This document shows positions 11,481-20,520 of a DNA stretch of 64,000 nucleotides, piece after piece. Made by a program: the position numbers and the translations under genes. Numbering within the stretch: position 1 is the first letter of the stretch; each line of letters starts with the position of its first letter. The notes under the pieces are model-generated. The model was not told the DNA's origin. It did not search any database and was given only the letters and a program-made list of their open reading frames with translations. Origin of the DNA: Luteococcus japonicus (GTDB taxonomy: Bacteria; Actinomycetota; Actinomycetes; Propionibacteriales; Propionibacteriaceae); the NCBI RefSeq assembly GCF_003752415.1, contig NZ_RKHG01000001.1, forward strand, positions 3,100,001-3,164,000, in the 5' to 3' direction.

Positions 11481-11598
11481 CTTAAATCCATCCCTCACGT
11501 TACACGAGGGGGTCCTGGCCATGGCACACCCGGGTGGTGGGTCAGCGAGCAGCTGGCCACCCCGGAAAGTGTCAGCGGGCTGTGTCAGGATGAATGAC

Positions 11599-12825
11599 GT
11601 GGCAGAACATGAGACTCGCAATGTGGTGATCCTGGGCAGCACGGGATCGATCGGTACCCAGGCCCTGGAGGTCATCTCGACGCGTCGGGAGCGATTCCGG
11701 GTGGTGGGGCTGGCCGCGGGGGGCTCCGACGTGGCCCAGTTCGCCGCCCAGATCCTGGACTTCCAGCCGCGGGTGGTCGCGTTGGCGAAGGCCACGGCGG
11801 GTCAGGACCTGCAGTTGGCGCTCTACGCCGAGGCCAAGAAGCGTGGCTGGAGTGAGGGTGAGCTCACCCTGCCCAAGATCCTGCTGGGTCCCAATGCCGC
11901 CACCGAGCTGGCCGGCATGGAATGCGACGTCGTGCTCAACGGCATCACCGGCGCCGCGGGCCTGCAGCCGACGCTGGCGACGCTGTCCGCCGGGACGACC
12001 CTGGCGTTGGCCAACAAGGAGTCCCTGGTGATCGGCGGACGGCTGGTCACCGAGGCCGCCGCCCCCGGCCAGATGGTAGCCGTCGACTCCGAGCACTCGG
12101 CCTTCGCCCAGTGCCTGCGCGCCGGCACCGCCGACGAGGTCCGTCGACTCATCCTCACCTGTTCCGGCGGCCCCTTCCGTGGCCGCAGCCGAGAGGAACT
12201 CACCGACGTGACACCAGCCCAGGCCAGCGCCCACCCCAGCTGGGACATGGGACGGGTCATCACCATCAACTCCGCCACGCTGGTCAACAAGGGCCTCGAA
12301 CTGCTGGAGGCCGGCCTGCTCTACGGCGTGGGCCTGGACGACATCACCGTCGTCGTCCACCCGGGCTCGATCGTGCACTCCATGGTGGAATTCCACGATG
12401 GTGCCACCATCGCCCAGGCCAGCCCGCCGGACATGAAGCTGCCCATCGCCCTCGGCCTGGACTGGCCACACCGCATCGCGGACGCCTCCAGGCCCAATGA
12501 CTGGTCGAGCCCCGTGGACTGGCACTTCGAACCCGTCGACAACGACGCCTTCCCGGCCGTCGAGCTGGCCCGGCACTGCGGCAAGCTCGGCGGCTCCGCG
12601 CCGGCGGTCTACAACGCCGCCAACGAGGTGCTGGTCGACGCCTTCTGCGACGGACGGATCGGTTTCGTGGACATCGTCGACACCATCGCCGTCGTCGTGG
12701 AGGACCACATGAAGCTCACCGGCGAGCCCGGCGGACACCTCACCGATGAGGAGATGAGCGTCGAGGGTGTGCTGGCCGCGGACGCATGGGCCCGTCAACG
12801 TGCCGCGGAGGTAGTTGGGGCATGA
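11599..12825 (+). CDS. dxr: 1-deoxy-D-xylulose 5-phosphate reductoisomerase
   Basis: Second step of the MEP isoprenoid pathway: rearranges and reduces DXP to MEP with NADPH. Visible features are the NADPH-binding GSTGSIGTQALEVI at the N-terminus, the metal/substrate site VAVDSEHSAFAQCL, the flexible-loop region, and NSATLVNKGLELLEAGLL. The length of 408 aa is normal. The GTG at 11599 has AGGA about 8 nt upstream; the ATG at 11590 is in frame and possible but overlaps that site. The stop overlaps the rip start by 4 nt. This gene opens the conserved dxr-rip-ispG arrangement, here split by the B12 operon. Confidence 0.95.
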   Translation: MAEHETRNVVILGSTGSIGTQALEVISTRRERFRVVGLAAGGSDVAQFAAQILDFQPRVVALAKATAGQDLQLALYAEAKKRGWSEGELTLPKILLGPNAATELAGMECDVVLNGITGAAGLQPTLATLSAGTTLALANKESLVIGGRLVTEAAAPGQMVAVDSEHSAFAQCLRAGTADEVRRLILTCSGGPFRGRSREELTDVTPAQASAHPSWDMGRVITINSATLVNKGLELLEAGLLYGVGLDDITVVVHPGSIVHSMVEFHDGATIAQASPPDMKLPIALGLDWPHRIADASRPNDWSSPVDWHFEPVDNDAFPAVELARHCGKLGGSAPAVYNAANEVLVDAFCDGRIGFVDIVDTIAVVVEDHMKLTGEPGGHLTDEEMSVEGVLAADAWARQRAAEVVGA

Positions 12826-14111
12826 GCCTGCTGGTGACCGTGCTGGCCGCGATCGGCTTCTTCGCGCTGATCATGGCCTCCATCGCGCTGCACGAGATCG
12901 GGCACCTGCTGCCCGCCAAGCTCTTCGGCGTCAAGGTCACCCAGTACTTCGTCGGTTTCGGCAAGAACCTGTGGCGCACTCGCCGCGGGGAGACCGAGTA
13001 CGGCATCAAGCTGCTGCCTCTGGGTGGCTATGTCCGGCTGGTGGGGATGTACCCTCCACGGCGCGCCGGATCCACCGCGACCCCGGGGCTGCTGGCCCGG
13101 CTCGCCGATGAGGCGCGTGACGTGGAGTACGAGGACATCTCCCCGGCCGACGAGGGGCGGCTCTTCCATCAGAAGCCCGTCTGGCAGAAGGTCATCGTGA
13201 TGGCCGGTGGACCCCTGATGAACCTGCTCTTGGCCTTCGTCATCCTGGGCGGCATCAATGGCATCCACGGCCAGTACCGCACCCAGCTGGTGGCGGACCA
13301 GGTCAGCGAGTGCGTCGTGCCCGTCACCCGCAGTGACCGCACCTGCCGCGAGGGAGACCCGGCGGCACCCTCCCGCGTCGCCGGCATCCAACCGGGAGAC
13401 CGGATCCTTGCCTTCAACGGTGTCCAGACGCAGTCCTGGGACCAGCTCAGCGACATGATCCGGGCCAATGGAGCCGGGCCGGCGCAACTGGTCGTCGAGC
13501 GCGACGGCCAGCAGATCACGCTGCCCAGCACCCACACCATCGTCACCGGCATGAGGGGCCGGCTGGACCCGTCGAAGACCGTCGAGGCCGGCTTCCTGGG
13601 CGTCACGCCCCGCGCCGAACTCGAACGCGGCGGCCTGGTGGTCACCGCCCAGGACCTGTGGCTGCAGACCCGTCGTTCGGTGACCGCGTTGGCCACCTTC
13701 CCGGTGAAGGTCTGGAATGTGGCCACCGATCTGGCCACCGGCCAGCAGCGCGACGCGAACGGCCCGATCTCCATCATCGGTGCCAGCCGTGCCGCCGGTG
13801 AGATCGCCGGCACTCACCAGCTGACCACCGGGGACAAGATCGCCTCCTGGTTCGGAATGCTGGCCTCGGTGAACCTGTTCGTCTGCCTGCTCAACTGCAT
13901 CCCCCTGCCGCCCCTCGACGGCGGACACATCGCAGGAGCCCTCTACGAGGGTCTCAAGCGTGGGGGAGCGCGACTGCTGGGCCGCCCGGACCCCGGCCAC
14001 GTCGACACGGCCCGGATGCTGCCCGTGGCCTACGGCGTAGGCGGCTTCCTCGCGGTGGCCGGGGCGGTACTGATCCTCGCGGACCTGATCAGCCCCATCA
14101 AGCTCTTCTAG
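12822..14111 (+). CDS. Site-2 membrane metalloprotease (RseP/Rip1 family)
   Basis: 429 aa intramembrane zinc protease. The first helix carries the HEIGH zinc motif (His24-Glu25-x-x-His28). A PDZ domain follows in the middle (around GIQPGDRILAFNGVQ), and the last helices hold the third metal ligand in NCIPLPPLDGGH. Family members cleave anti-sigma factors and other single-pass membrane proteins (Rip1 in mycobacteria, RseP in E. coli). It overlaps dxr by 4 nt and is surely cotranscribed with it. In most actinobacteria ispG follows at once; here it lies about 9.6 kb downstream. Confidence 0.93.
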   Translation: MSLLVTVLAAIGFFALIMASIALHEIGHLLPAKLFGVKVTQYFVGFGKNLWRTRRGETEYGIKLLPLGGYVRLVGMYPPRRAGSTATPGLLARLADEARDVEYEDISPADEGRLFHQKPVWQKVIVMAGGPLMNLLLAFVILGGINGIHGQYRTQLVADQVSECVVPVTRSDRTCREGDPAAPSRVAGIQPGDRILAFNGVQTQSWDQLSDMIRANGAGPAQLVVERDGQQITLPSTHTIVTGMRGRLDPSKTVEAGFLGVTPRAELERGGLVVTAQDLWLQTRRSVTALATFPVKVWNVATDLATGQQRDANGPISIIGASRAAGEIAGTHQLTTGDKIASWFGMLASVNLFVCLLNCIPLPPLDGGHIAGALYEGLKRGGARLLGRPDPGHVDTARMLPVAYGVGGFLAVAGAVLILADLISPIKLF

Positions 14112-14114
14112 CGT

Positions 14115-14786
14115 TCAGCCGCGGATCCGGTCCAGCATCGCCTGGTTGGTGTGCTCGTCGGTGGAGGCGATCGCGTTCACCGCGCTCACCGCGATGGCCG
14201 AACCACCCCGCCGCCCCTTCAGGGTCAGGAATTCCAGCCCCAGGTCATTGTCCGCCAGGGCCTGTTTCGACTCCGCAGCCCCGACGAACCCGACAGGAAT
14301 GCCCACCACGGCAGCCGGGCGGATCCCGGTGTCCCGCACGACCTCCAGCAGCCGGAACAGGGAGGTGGGAGCATTGCCGATCGCCACCACAGCGCCGTTC
14401 AGCAGCCCCTGCTGCGCCCACAGCTCCACGGCGGTCATCGTCTTGGTGATGCCCTTGGCCTTCGCCAGCTCCGCCACCTCCGGGTGCTGCAGCAGGCAGA
14501 CCACCTGGTTGTCCTTCGGCAGGCGGGAGCGGATGATGCCGGTGGCCACCATCGTCGAGTCGCACAGGATCGGGGCGCCGTCCAGCAGCGCCTCACGGGC
14601 GGCGGAGACCACGCCGTCGCTCCAGGCCAGGTCATCGACGATGTCGGTCTGGGCGCTGGCGTGGATCATCCGCACCGCGACCGGGGCCAGGTCGTCGGGC
14701 AGCCGCACCAGATTGGCCTCCGCCCGGATGATCCGGAAGCTCTCGTCGTAGATCGCCGAGCCGTCGGTGATGTAGTCGTACTGCAC
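14115..14786 (-). CDS. cbiC: Cobalt-precorrin-8 methylmutase
   Basis: 223 aa, last gene of the corrin operon. It moves the C11 methyl group to C12 to give cobyrinate, the first orange corrin. CbiC/CobH family motifs include HASAQTDIVDDLAW with the catalytic histidine, CDSTMVATGI, GNAPTSLFRLLE and GIPVGFVGAAESK. Start is GTG at 14786, 1 nt after the upstream stop with GAGGAGG 6 nt before it; the alternative ATG at 14807 lies inside the preceding gene and has no such site. Named cbiC rather than cobH because the operon uses the CbiX (anaerobic) chelatase. Confidence 0.93.
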   Translation of the reverse strand: MQYDYITDGSAIYDESFRIIRAEANLVRLPDDLAPVAVRMIHASAQTDIVDDLAWSDGVVSAAREALLDGAPILCDSTMVATGIIRSRLPKDNQVVCLLQHPEVAELAKAKGITKTMTAVELWAQQGLLNGAVVAIGNAPTSLFRLLEVVRDTGIRPAAVVGIPVGFVGAAESKQALADNDLGLEFLTLKGRRGGSAIAVSAVNAIASTDEHTNQAMLDRIRG

Positions 14787-14787
14787 G

Positions 14788-16032
14788 TCAGTCCTCCTCG
14801 GAGGCATGCGCCTCGCTGTCCAACAGGGTCATCACACGGTGGCGCAGCGCGATCGAACCGCGCGGGTCCCGCCGGCCCACCACGCCCAGCGTGAAGGCCC
14901 CGTGGCGGGCCGTCGCCGGGGTCCAGGCCGTTCCTGCCCGGGCGTCGTCAGCGCGCACACAGAACACGCCCTGCTCCTCGCAGGCATCGCTGACCAGGGC
15001 GTTCGCAGCAGCATCGTCACAGGCCGCCAGCACATACCAGGCGCCGTGCACGTCCTCTGCGGCCACCGGGCGCTGCTCCCAGCGCACGCGCCCGTCCGCG
15101 GCGAGGTCGGTGACCCGTGGCGACGCGACGGGGGCGACGACGGTGACATCGGCACCGGCATCCAGGAACTTGTCGATCCGACGGCTGGCGACCCGCCCGG
15201 CGCCGGCCACCAGCACCCGGCGTCCCGACAGGTCCAGACCGGCCAGGTAGACCGGCGACCCCTCGGCCTCCTCGGTGCTGGCCCGCAGTTCGGCCTCGCC
15301 CTCCCGGAAGCGTTCGGCCACCACGCGTGCCAACCCCTCGCAGGGCCCGATCACCCCGGCCACGCGGACCTGCACCTCGGGGTTTGCGGACTGCCAGGCT
15401 GCGGACTGTTCGGCCAGCCACTTCTCCAGCCGGCCGGTGAACAGGAAGTTGGGGGCCACCACGATCTGCGTCGCCCCGTGCTGCCGTGCCCGGTCAAGGG
15501 CACTGGCAAGGTCTGGCTGCACCACCTGGATGAATCCCGGCACCACGTCCGGCGCGCCACGGCGCTCCTGCACCAGGCGTGCCAGGGCACAGTGGTCCGC
15601 ATTGGCCTGCGCCATCAGCGAACCGCGGCCCACCAGCACGACGGATGTCTCGGCCTGGCTCCAGGCCTCGTCGCCGTGGGCGAGGGCCTCCTCGATCCGG
15701 TCGTCGAGGACCGCAAGCAGGTGGCCGTGTGCGCCCAGGTGCGCGGTCTGCACCACGCGGCCGGGCCGTCCCTGTCCCGCGAGGATCTCGGCGGGGATGT
15801 CGTGCTGGACATGGGCTCCGGTGCCCACCATCAGCGGCACCACCACCACGGGGCCGGTGTCGGACAGTTCGGCGACGACCTCGTGGATGGAGGGCTCCAC
15901 CAGCTCCACGAAACCCGCCTCGACCCGGGTGCCGGGCAGTTGGGCGCGGACCTGCGCCACCAGATCGTGGCACTGGCCGACGCCGGCACCGACCCGGGTG
16001 CCGTGCGCGGCGATCACCAGTGAGGTGCTCAT
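14788..16032 (-). CDS. CbiX cobaltochelatase fused to precorrin-2 dehydrogenase
   Basis: 414 aa fusion. Residues about 1-250 are a long-type CbiX with two chelatase repeats: the first starts LVIAAHGTR, the second has VLVGRGSLMAQANAD. It inserts Co2+ into sirohydrochlorin. Residues about 275-414 are a SirC/CysG-N dehydrogenase (GRRVLVAGAGRVASRRIDKFL dinucleotide fold, then ARHGAFTLGVVGRRDPRGSIA) that oxidises precorrin-2 to sirohydrochlorin. The two consecutive steps are thus joined in one chain. The uroporphyrinogen methyltransferase domain of CysG is absent and must be encoded elsewhere. Start ATG 16032 overlaps the preceding stop by 4 nt. Confidence 0.92.
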   Translation of the reverse strand: MSTSLVIAAHGTRVGAGVGQCHDLVAQVRAQLPGTRVEAGFVELVEPSIHEVVAELSDTGPVVVVPLMVGTGAHVQHDIPAEILAGQGRPGRVVQTAHLGAHGHLLAVLDDRIEEALAHGDEAWSQAETSVVLVGRGSLMAQANADHCALARLVQERRGAPDVVPGFIQVVQPDLASALDRARQHGATQIVVAPNFLFTGRLEKWLAEQSAAWQSANPEVQVRVAGVIGPCEGLARVVAERFREGEAELRASTEEAEGSPVYLAGLDLSGRRVLVAGAGRVASRRIDKFLDAGADVTVVAPVASPRVTDLAADGRVRWEQRPVAAEDVHGAWYVLAACDDAAANALVSDACEEQGVFCVRADDARAGTAWTPATARHGAFTLGVVGRRDPRGSIALRHRVMTLLDSEAHASEED

Positions 16033-17825
16033 GCGGAGGCTTCCGGATCCTGTGCGGTGGCGGGGGCGACCAGCCAGCCCCGGGCATCGCGCTCCCGAGT
16101 GTCCTCGCCACCCATCCATTGGTAGTCGCGCGGGGTGACGATGCGCTGCTCACCGTCGCCGGTGCTCACGAAGCGGGTCCGGGAGGACCCGACGACCACC
16201 AGCGAGTTCATGTCCACCCAGTCCGGTTGGAAGTTCGCCAGCGTGGAGGTGATGACCTTCTGCCGCTGGCGGGTGGCCTGCTGCACGACGGCCACTGGTG
16301 TGGTGGGCGGGCGGTGCGCACCCAGGATCTCCAGCGCGCGGGGCAGGTGCATCCGTCGGGTCCGGGAGCGCGGGTTGTACAGGGTGACGACGAAGTCACC
16401 GATGGCCGCCCCCTCCAGCCGCTGCTCGATCACGCGCCAGTCCGTGTGCAGGTCGCTCAGCGAGATCGTCGCGTGGTCGTGCCCGAGCGGCGCGCCCAGG
16501 ATGGCTGAGACCGCCAGTTCCGCGGTGACGCCGGGAATGACCTCCAGGTCGATCCCGCCGGTGCCCTGCTCCAGCACGGGGGAGGCCATCGCGTAGATGG
16601 CCGGGTCCCCGCCGCAGACCAGCACGACACGCTTGCCGGCTCGGGCCTCGTCGATGGCCTGCGCGGTGCGCTGCGCCTCGGTGCCCATCTTCGACGACTG
16701 GACGGTGGCACCGGCCCGGGCCAGGTCACGGATCTGCTTCACATAGGGGCCGTAGCCGAGCACCAGGTTGGCCTGCTGGATGGCCTTGCGGGCCCGCGGG
16801 GCGAGCAGGTCCCGGGCACCGGGGCCGAGGCCGACGACCTGCAACAACCCGCGCACGGGAAGCCGGCCGATGGCGCAGGTGGCCTCCGGGGTCTTGTGCT
16901 TCTCGACCACCAGGCTGGCGCCGTGGGCCATCACCGACGCCTCGCTCACCGAGGGAGCGCCGACGGCGTCCAGGGCGTGCTGCGACGGGTTGGGTGCCTC
17001 GAAGCGGTTCAGTTCCTCACTGGTGTAGTCCACCAGCGGAACGCCCAGCTGGTGTGCCAGTTGCAACAGGCCCAGCTCGCCGGCCTTGGCCTCGTGTGTG
17101 GTGATGGCGACGACGCTCGCGGGGTGCAACCCGGCATCGGCCAGGGTGGCGTCGAAGAGCGCACGCAATGACTCGACGCTGGTGCCCTTGTTGCAGCCCA
17201 TCCCGACGACCAGGGACTTGGGGTGCAGGGTCACGGTGGGCAGGCTCCCCGCCTCCGGCTCGTTCCCGTCGGTCACCACGATGCGCGCGACCGGGCCGAC
17301 GGCATCCTCGCTGACGCTGGGCGCCAGCTGGGCGACGGGCCATCCGAGGCCGCGGTCCAGCAGCACCGGACGTCCGTCGAGCATGGCGCGGGTGACGGCG
17401 GCGACGTCGCCCTCGTGCGCCCAGTCCAGGGTGTCGAGGGCCTGCAGGCCGGTGGCGTCGGTGGCGGTGGTGAGCACCGCGGTGCCACCCAGCGCCTCGC
17501 TGATGGCGGCGGCCAGTTCGTTGGCGCCGCCGACGTGTCCGCCGACCAGGGGCACGGCGAAGCGGCCCGCCTCGTCGACGACCACGACACCGGGGTCGGT
17601 GTGCTTGTCCTCGAGCAGCGGGGCGATCAGCCGGGTGGTGGCGCCCAGGGCGAGGTGGGAGACGATCAGGTCCGCCTCCCGCCAGGCCTGCGGGAGCATC
17701 TCACCGGCGGGGCCGTCGAGGTGCGTGGAGCTGATGTCCAGCGCGGCGTCGATGGCCGCGGCATGGTCGCGGGCGGGCTGGGAATTGGTGACCTGGGCGA
17801 TCCGGGCGCTGCTCCAGTTCCTCAT
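16029..17825 (-). CDS. CbiG-CbiH fusion (precorrin-5A hydrolase / C17-methyltransferase)
   Basis: 598 aa. The N-terminal ~330 residues are CbiG: VVVVDEAGRFAVPLVGGHVGGANELA and the C-terminal CbiG piece VVGMGCNKGTS, responsible for opening the delta-lactone and losing acetaldehyde. The C-terminal ~260 residues are CbiH/CobJ: LLQVVGLGPGARDLLAPRA, VCGGDPAIYAMA and VVTLYNPRSRTRR, the SAM-dependent C17 methylation with ring contraction. Propionibacterium freudenreichii is known to have a CbiE-G-H fusion; here CbiE is separate but directly upstream with a 4-nt overlap. Start ATG 17825 was chosen for that overlap; the upstream open frame has no start with matching homology. Confidence 0.93.
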   Translation of the reverse strand: MRNWSSARIAQVTNSQPARDHAAAIDAALDISSTHLDGPAGEMLPQAWREADLIVSHLALGATTRLIAPLLEDKHTDPGVVVVDEAGRFAVPLVGGHVGGANELAAAISEALGGTAVLTTATDATGLQALDTLDWAHEGDVAAVTRAMLDGRPVLLDRGLGWPVAQLAPSVSEDAVGPVARIVVTDGNEPEAGSLPTVTLHPKSLVVGMGCNKGTSVESLRALFDATLADAGLHPASVVAITTHEAKAGELGLLQLAHQLGVPLVDYTSEELNRFEAPNPSQHALDAVGAPSVSEASVMAHGASLVVEKHKTPEATCAIGRLPVRGLLQVVGLGPGARDLLAPRARKAIQQANLVLGYGPYVKQIRDLARAGATVQSSKMGTEAQRTAQAIDEARAGKRVVLVCGGDPAIYAMASPVLEQGTGGIDLEVIPGVTAELAVSAILGAPLGHDHATISLSDLHTDWRVIEQRLEGAAIGDFVVTLYNPRSRTRRMHLPRALEILGAHRPPTTPVAVVQQATRQRQKVITSTLANFQPDWVDMNSLVVVGSSRTRFVSTGDGEQRIVTPRDYQWMGGEDTRERDARGWLVAPATAQDPEASA

Positions 17826-18667
17826 GACAGGACTCCTTCGTCGATCGTCCAGGTGGGGGTGCCGGGGGGTGTGGGGTTCTCGTCGAGGTCGACGACGGCG
17901 GCCCCGTTGTGCCGGGCCAGTTCGCCCACCTGGCGGCCGGTGCCGCCGCGCACCCACAGGGTGTCGCCGAGCCGGGGGAGGAGGCGGCAGAAGATCCGCG
18001 CCGCCTCGTCGTCGACCTGCGGAAGGGGTGCCTCGGGGCGCGGTGCACCCAGCCGCCACCCGACGGAGCCGGTCAGCGCTGGGTCGAGCACCAGCACCAC
18101 ATTGGGCTGCGCGATGTCGTCGAGTTCCAGTGCCTCGGCCCCGGTGAGGCGCCGGACCCGCTGGTCGGTCTCGCCGAGGCGTTCGCACAACCAGTAGGTG
18201 CGCCGCAGGTCCGCCAGGCCGGCCGCGAGTTCGCGGATGCCCTGGTCCGGGCCGGTCATCACGGCCACCTTGCCCCAGGCACGGCACACGGCCAGACCGG
18301 GCGCGAGGTCGCGGCCGTGGACACTGACCACCTCCGCGTCGTCCCACGGCAGGCCCGCGGCGGCGAAGGCCGCGGCCACCGAACTGGGTTCGGGCACGAC
18401 CTCAAGGTCCAGTCCGGCGGCACGCAGGCGTCGCACGATCCCGAACAGGCCGGGGTCTCCGGAGGCGATCACGACGATCCGGGCGTCGTCCCCGGCCTCG
18501 ACGATCTTCGGCACCGCCGTCGAGAGCGCGCCGAGCACGATGCGTCGCTCCTCGGGCACCTCCAGAGCGTCGAGGTGGCGCCGGCCGCCCACCACCAGGT
18601 TCGCAGTGGCGGCCTCGTCGCGCAGGGCCTGGCTGGATTGGCCCAGGTAGCCATGGACGCGGATCAT
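17822..18667 (-). CDS. cbiE: CbiE C5-methyltransferase with truncated CbiT-like tail
   Basis: 281 aa. Residues 1-about 205 are a complete CbiE (VHGYLGQS..., VVIASGDPGLFG, VVPEPSSVAAAFAAAGLPW, QPNVVLVLD), the cobalt-precorrin-7 C5-methyltransferase. The remaining ~70 residues resemble the beginning of CbiT: an Arg-rich entry then RLGDTLWVRGGTGRQVGELARH, which matches the SAM-motif-I region of C15-methyltransferase/decarboxylase. After about 25 more residues the frame ends; the rest of the CbiT domain (another ~120 residues) is absent. So the C15 methylation/decarboxylation activity is probably not provided by this protein. Start and stop both overlap neighbours by 4 nt. Confidence 0.88.
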   Translation of the reverse strand: MIRVHGYLGQSSQALRDEAATANLVVGGRRHLDALEVPEERRIVLGALSTAVPKIVEAGDDARIVVIASGDPGLFGIVRRLRAAGLDLEVVPEPSSVAAAFAAAGLPWDDAEVVSVHGRDLAPGLAVCRAWGKVAVMTGPDQGIRELAAGLADLRRTYWLCERLGETDQRVRRLTGAEALELDDIAQPNVVLVLDPALTGSVGWRLGAPRPEAPLPQVDDEAARIFCRLLPRLGDTLWVRGGTGRQVGELARHNGAAVVDLDENPTPPGTPTWTIDEGVLS

Positions 18668-19554
18668 CGGGTCTCCTCGTGCGTCGAGCATGTCGAGGGG
18701 TCGGCCAGCGCCCCACGTCGGCGCAGCTCGTCCTGCGCCTGGGGGTCGGCGGGGCGGTACTCGTGACGGAAGCCCGGGTGGTAGAGGTGTGAGCGCTTGA
18801 CCATCGGGCCCTCCGCCAGCGCCGGGCCCACCAGCACCACGGTGTGCTTCCACAGGTGGTGCTCCTTCATGGTGGCGTGCAGCTCCCCGAGGGTGCAGCG
18901 CAGCATCATCTCGTCGGGCCAGCTGACCTGGTGGCCGACGATGCACGGCGTCTGCGGCGGGTAGCCGCCGGCCAGCAGTTCCTCCTGGAGCACCTTGTTC
19001 CGGGCGGCGGAGAGGTAGAGGGCCATGGTGGCGCCGTGCTGGGCGAAGCCGCGCACCGTCTCCTTCGGCGGCATCGGCGTACGACCGCCCTCGAGCCGGG
19101 TCAGGATCAGCGACTGGCTGACCTCTGGCATGGTGATCTCGACGTCCATCCGGGCCGCCGCGGCGGAGAAGGCACTCACGCCGGGCACCGTCTCGTATGC
19201 GACGCCGAGCCGGTCGCACAACTGGCGCTGTTCGGCGGTGGCGCCGTAGATCGACGGGTCGCCGGTGTGCACGCGGGCGATGAGCTGACCGTCCAGGGCA
19301 CGCCGGTAGTGCGGCTCCAGGTCTTCCAGCGGGATGCTGGCGGAGTCGATGACCTCCGCGCCCGGCTTGTGGTCTGCGACGATGCCGGGGTGTACCAGGG
19401 ACGAGGCCCAGATGATCACGTCGGCCTGCGCGATGATGCGCGCGCCGCGCACGGTGATCAGGTCTGCGGCACCGGGGCCGGCACCGACGAAGACGACGCG
19501 TCCGGGGGCTTCCTGCACGTTCCCCGAGCTTGTCGAGGGGGCATTGGCGGTCAC
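18664..19554 (-). CDS. cbiF: Cobalt-precorrin-4 C11-methyltransferase
   Basis: 296 aa SAM-dependent tetrapyrrole methylase of the CbiF/CobM family: entry loop VVFVGAGPGAADLITVRG, HTGDPSIYGATAEQ, PGVSAFSAAAA and the C-terminal HTVVLVGPAL. It methylates C11 of the contracted ring. It is longer than E. coli-type CbiF by a C-terminal tail of about 45 polar residues (from SHLYHPGFRHEYR on). Start GTG 19554 overlaps the preceding stop (GTGA) and has GGAGGT in front. Confidence 0.94.
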   Translation of the reverse strand: MTANAPSTSSGNVQEAPGRVVFVGAGPGAADLITVRGARIIAQADVIIWASSLVHPGIVADHKPGAEVIDSASIPLEDLEPHYRRALDGQLIARVHTGDPSIYGATAEQRQLCDRLGVAYETVPGVSAFSAAAARMDVEITMPEVSQSLILTRLEGGRTPMPPKETVRGFAQHGATMALYLSAARNKVLQEELLAGGYPPQTPCIVGHQVSWPDEMMLRCTLGELHATMKEHHLWKHTVVLVGPALAEGPMVKRSHLYHPGFRHEYRPADPQAQDELRRRGALADPSTCSTHEETR

Positions 19555-20318
19555 AGGGCACCTCCGGTGCTGGTTCGCTCCGGCGTGGTGAGCACGGCGG
19601 AGAAGTAGGGGGCGGTGGCCTCGGCGTCGAGGTCCGCGAGGTCTGCCAGGGTCTGCTCCGGCAGCGAGACATTGGTCCCGACGACGGCGCTTCGTCCGTG
19701 CTCGTCGAGGATGGCGCGCAGGGCCGGCAACTGTCGCCCGCCCTTGTAGATGCAGACCGAGTCGGCGACTTCGAGGACCTCGCCCAGACCTGTCAAGTCA
19801 CGGGTGGCGGGGACCAGGGCGAGCACCTCGGTGCCCTCACACAGCGGAGTGCCGGAGTTCGCCGCGAGCGCCTGCATGGCGGTGATGCCGGGCGCCAACC
19901 GCACCTCGACGTCGGAGAGACGCTCCCTGACGGTGCCGGTCAGGTAGCTGAAGGTGGAGAAGACGCTGGGGTCGCCGACCGTCGCCATGGCCACCACGCC
20001 CGCGCCGGCCTCGAAGTGGGTGATGGCGGCATCGGCGGAGGCCTGCCAGGACTCGCGCCGCTTCTCGGTGACACCCTTGCGGTCTCCCATGGAGAAGGGG
20101 ATCCGCTCGATGCGCGCCTCTGGTGCGACGGCGGTCACGATCTGTTCGGCGCGTCCGGGGCCGTCCCCGGAGGCTTCGGTGGCGGGCACCAGCACGACGT
20201 CGGCCTCGGCCAGCAGCCGCGCTGCCTGCAGGGTGACGAGTTCCGGGTCTCCCGGTCCAACTCCCACGCCGACGAGCACACGGCGGGGGCCATTGTCGGC
20301 ATGCACGGTTCTGCTCAC
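19551..20318 (-). CDS. cbiL: Precorrin-2 C20-methyltransferase
   Basis: 255 aa, first gene of the operon. SAM-dependent methylase of the CbiL/CobI family: VLVGVGVGPGDPELVTLQA at the start, FSMGDRKG, ATVGDPSVFSTFSYL and PGITAMQALAA. It methylates C20 of cobalt-factor II, the first committed step after cobalt insertion. Start is GTG at 20318 with AGGAGG 5-6 nt before it. Expression is expected to be controlled by the cobalamin riboswitch immediately upstream. Confidence 0.94.
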   Translation of the reverse strand: MSRTVHADNGPRRVLVGVGVGPGDPELVTLQAARLLAEADVVLVPATEASGDGPGRAEQIVTAVAPEARIERIPFSMGDRKGVTEKRRESWQASADAAITHFEAGAGVVAMATVGDPSVFSTFSYLTGTVRERLSDVEVRLAPGITAMQALAANSGTPLCEGTEVLALVPATRDLTGLGEVLEVADSVCIYKGGRQLPALRAILDEHGRSAVVGTNVSLPEQTLADLADLDAEATAPYFSAVLTTPERTSTGGAL

Positions 20319-20344
20319 TGCTCCTCCTGGGGTCGCTCGCCCAC

Positions 20345-20520
20345 ATCACGGATTGCGAAGGACCGAGTGAGTTCCTGACTCCGCGCCCCTGGGGCGCTCA
20401 CAGTGGCGGGACCGTGCCGGATTCACACCGACTTCCTCGCTCTCGATCGTCGACATCCTTGCATGGCCCGCAGCCAGCGCATGCACCGGGTGCCTTCTTG
20501 CGCGGAGAGCGGGCGGTCAG
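20345..20520 (-). ncRNA. Cobalamin (AdoCbl-type) riboswitch
   Basis: On the minus strand, upstream of cbiL, lies the conserved core AAGTCGGTGTGAATCC (20420-20435 area) followed by GGCACGGTCCCGCCACTGT. This includes the B12 box GCCACTG (20401-20407) and is the diagnostic signature of cobalamin riboswitches. It is followed by the usual GAGTCAGGAACTC-type element. The riboswitch would repress the six-gene corrin operon when cobalamin is plentiful. The 5' limit near 20520 is approximate. No U-tract terminator was seen, so control may be at translation of cbiL. Confidence 0.9.
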
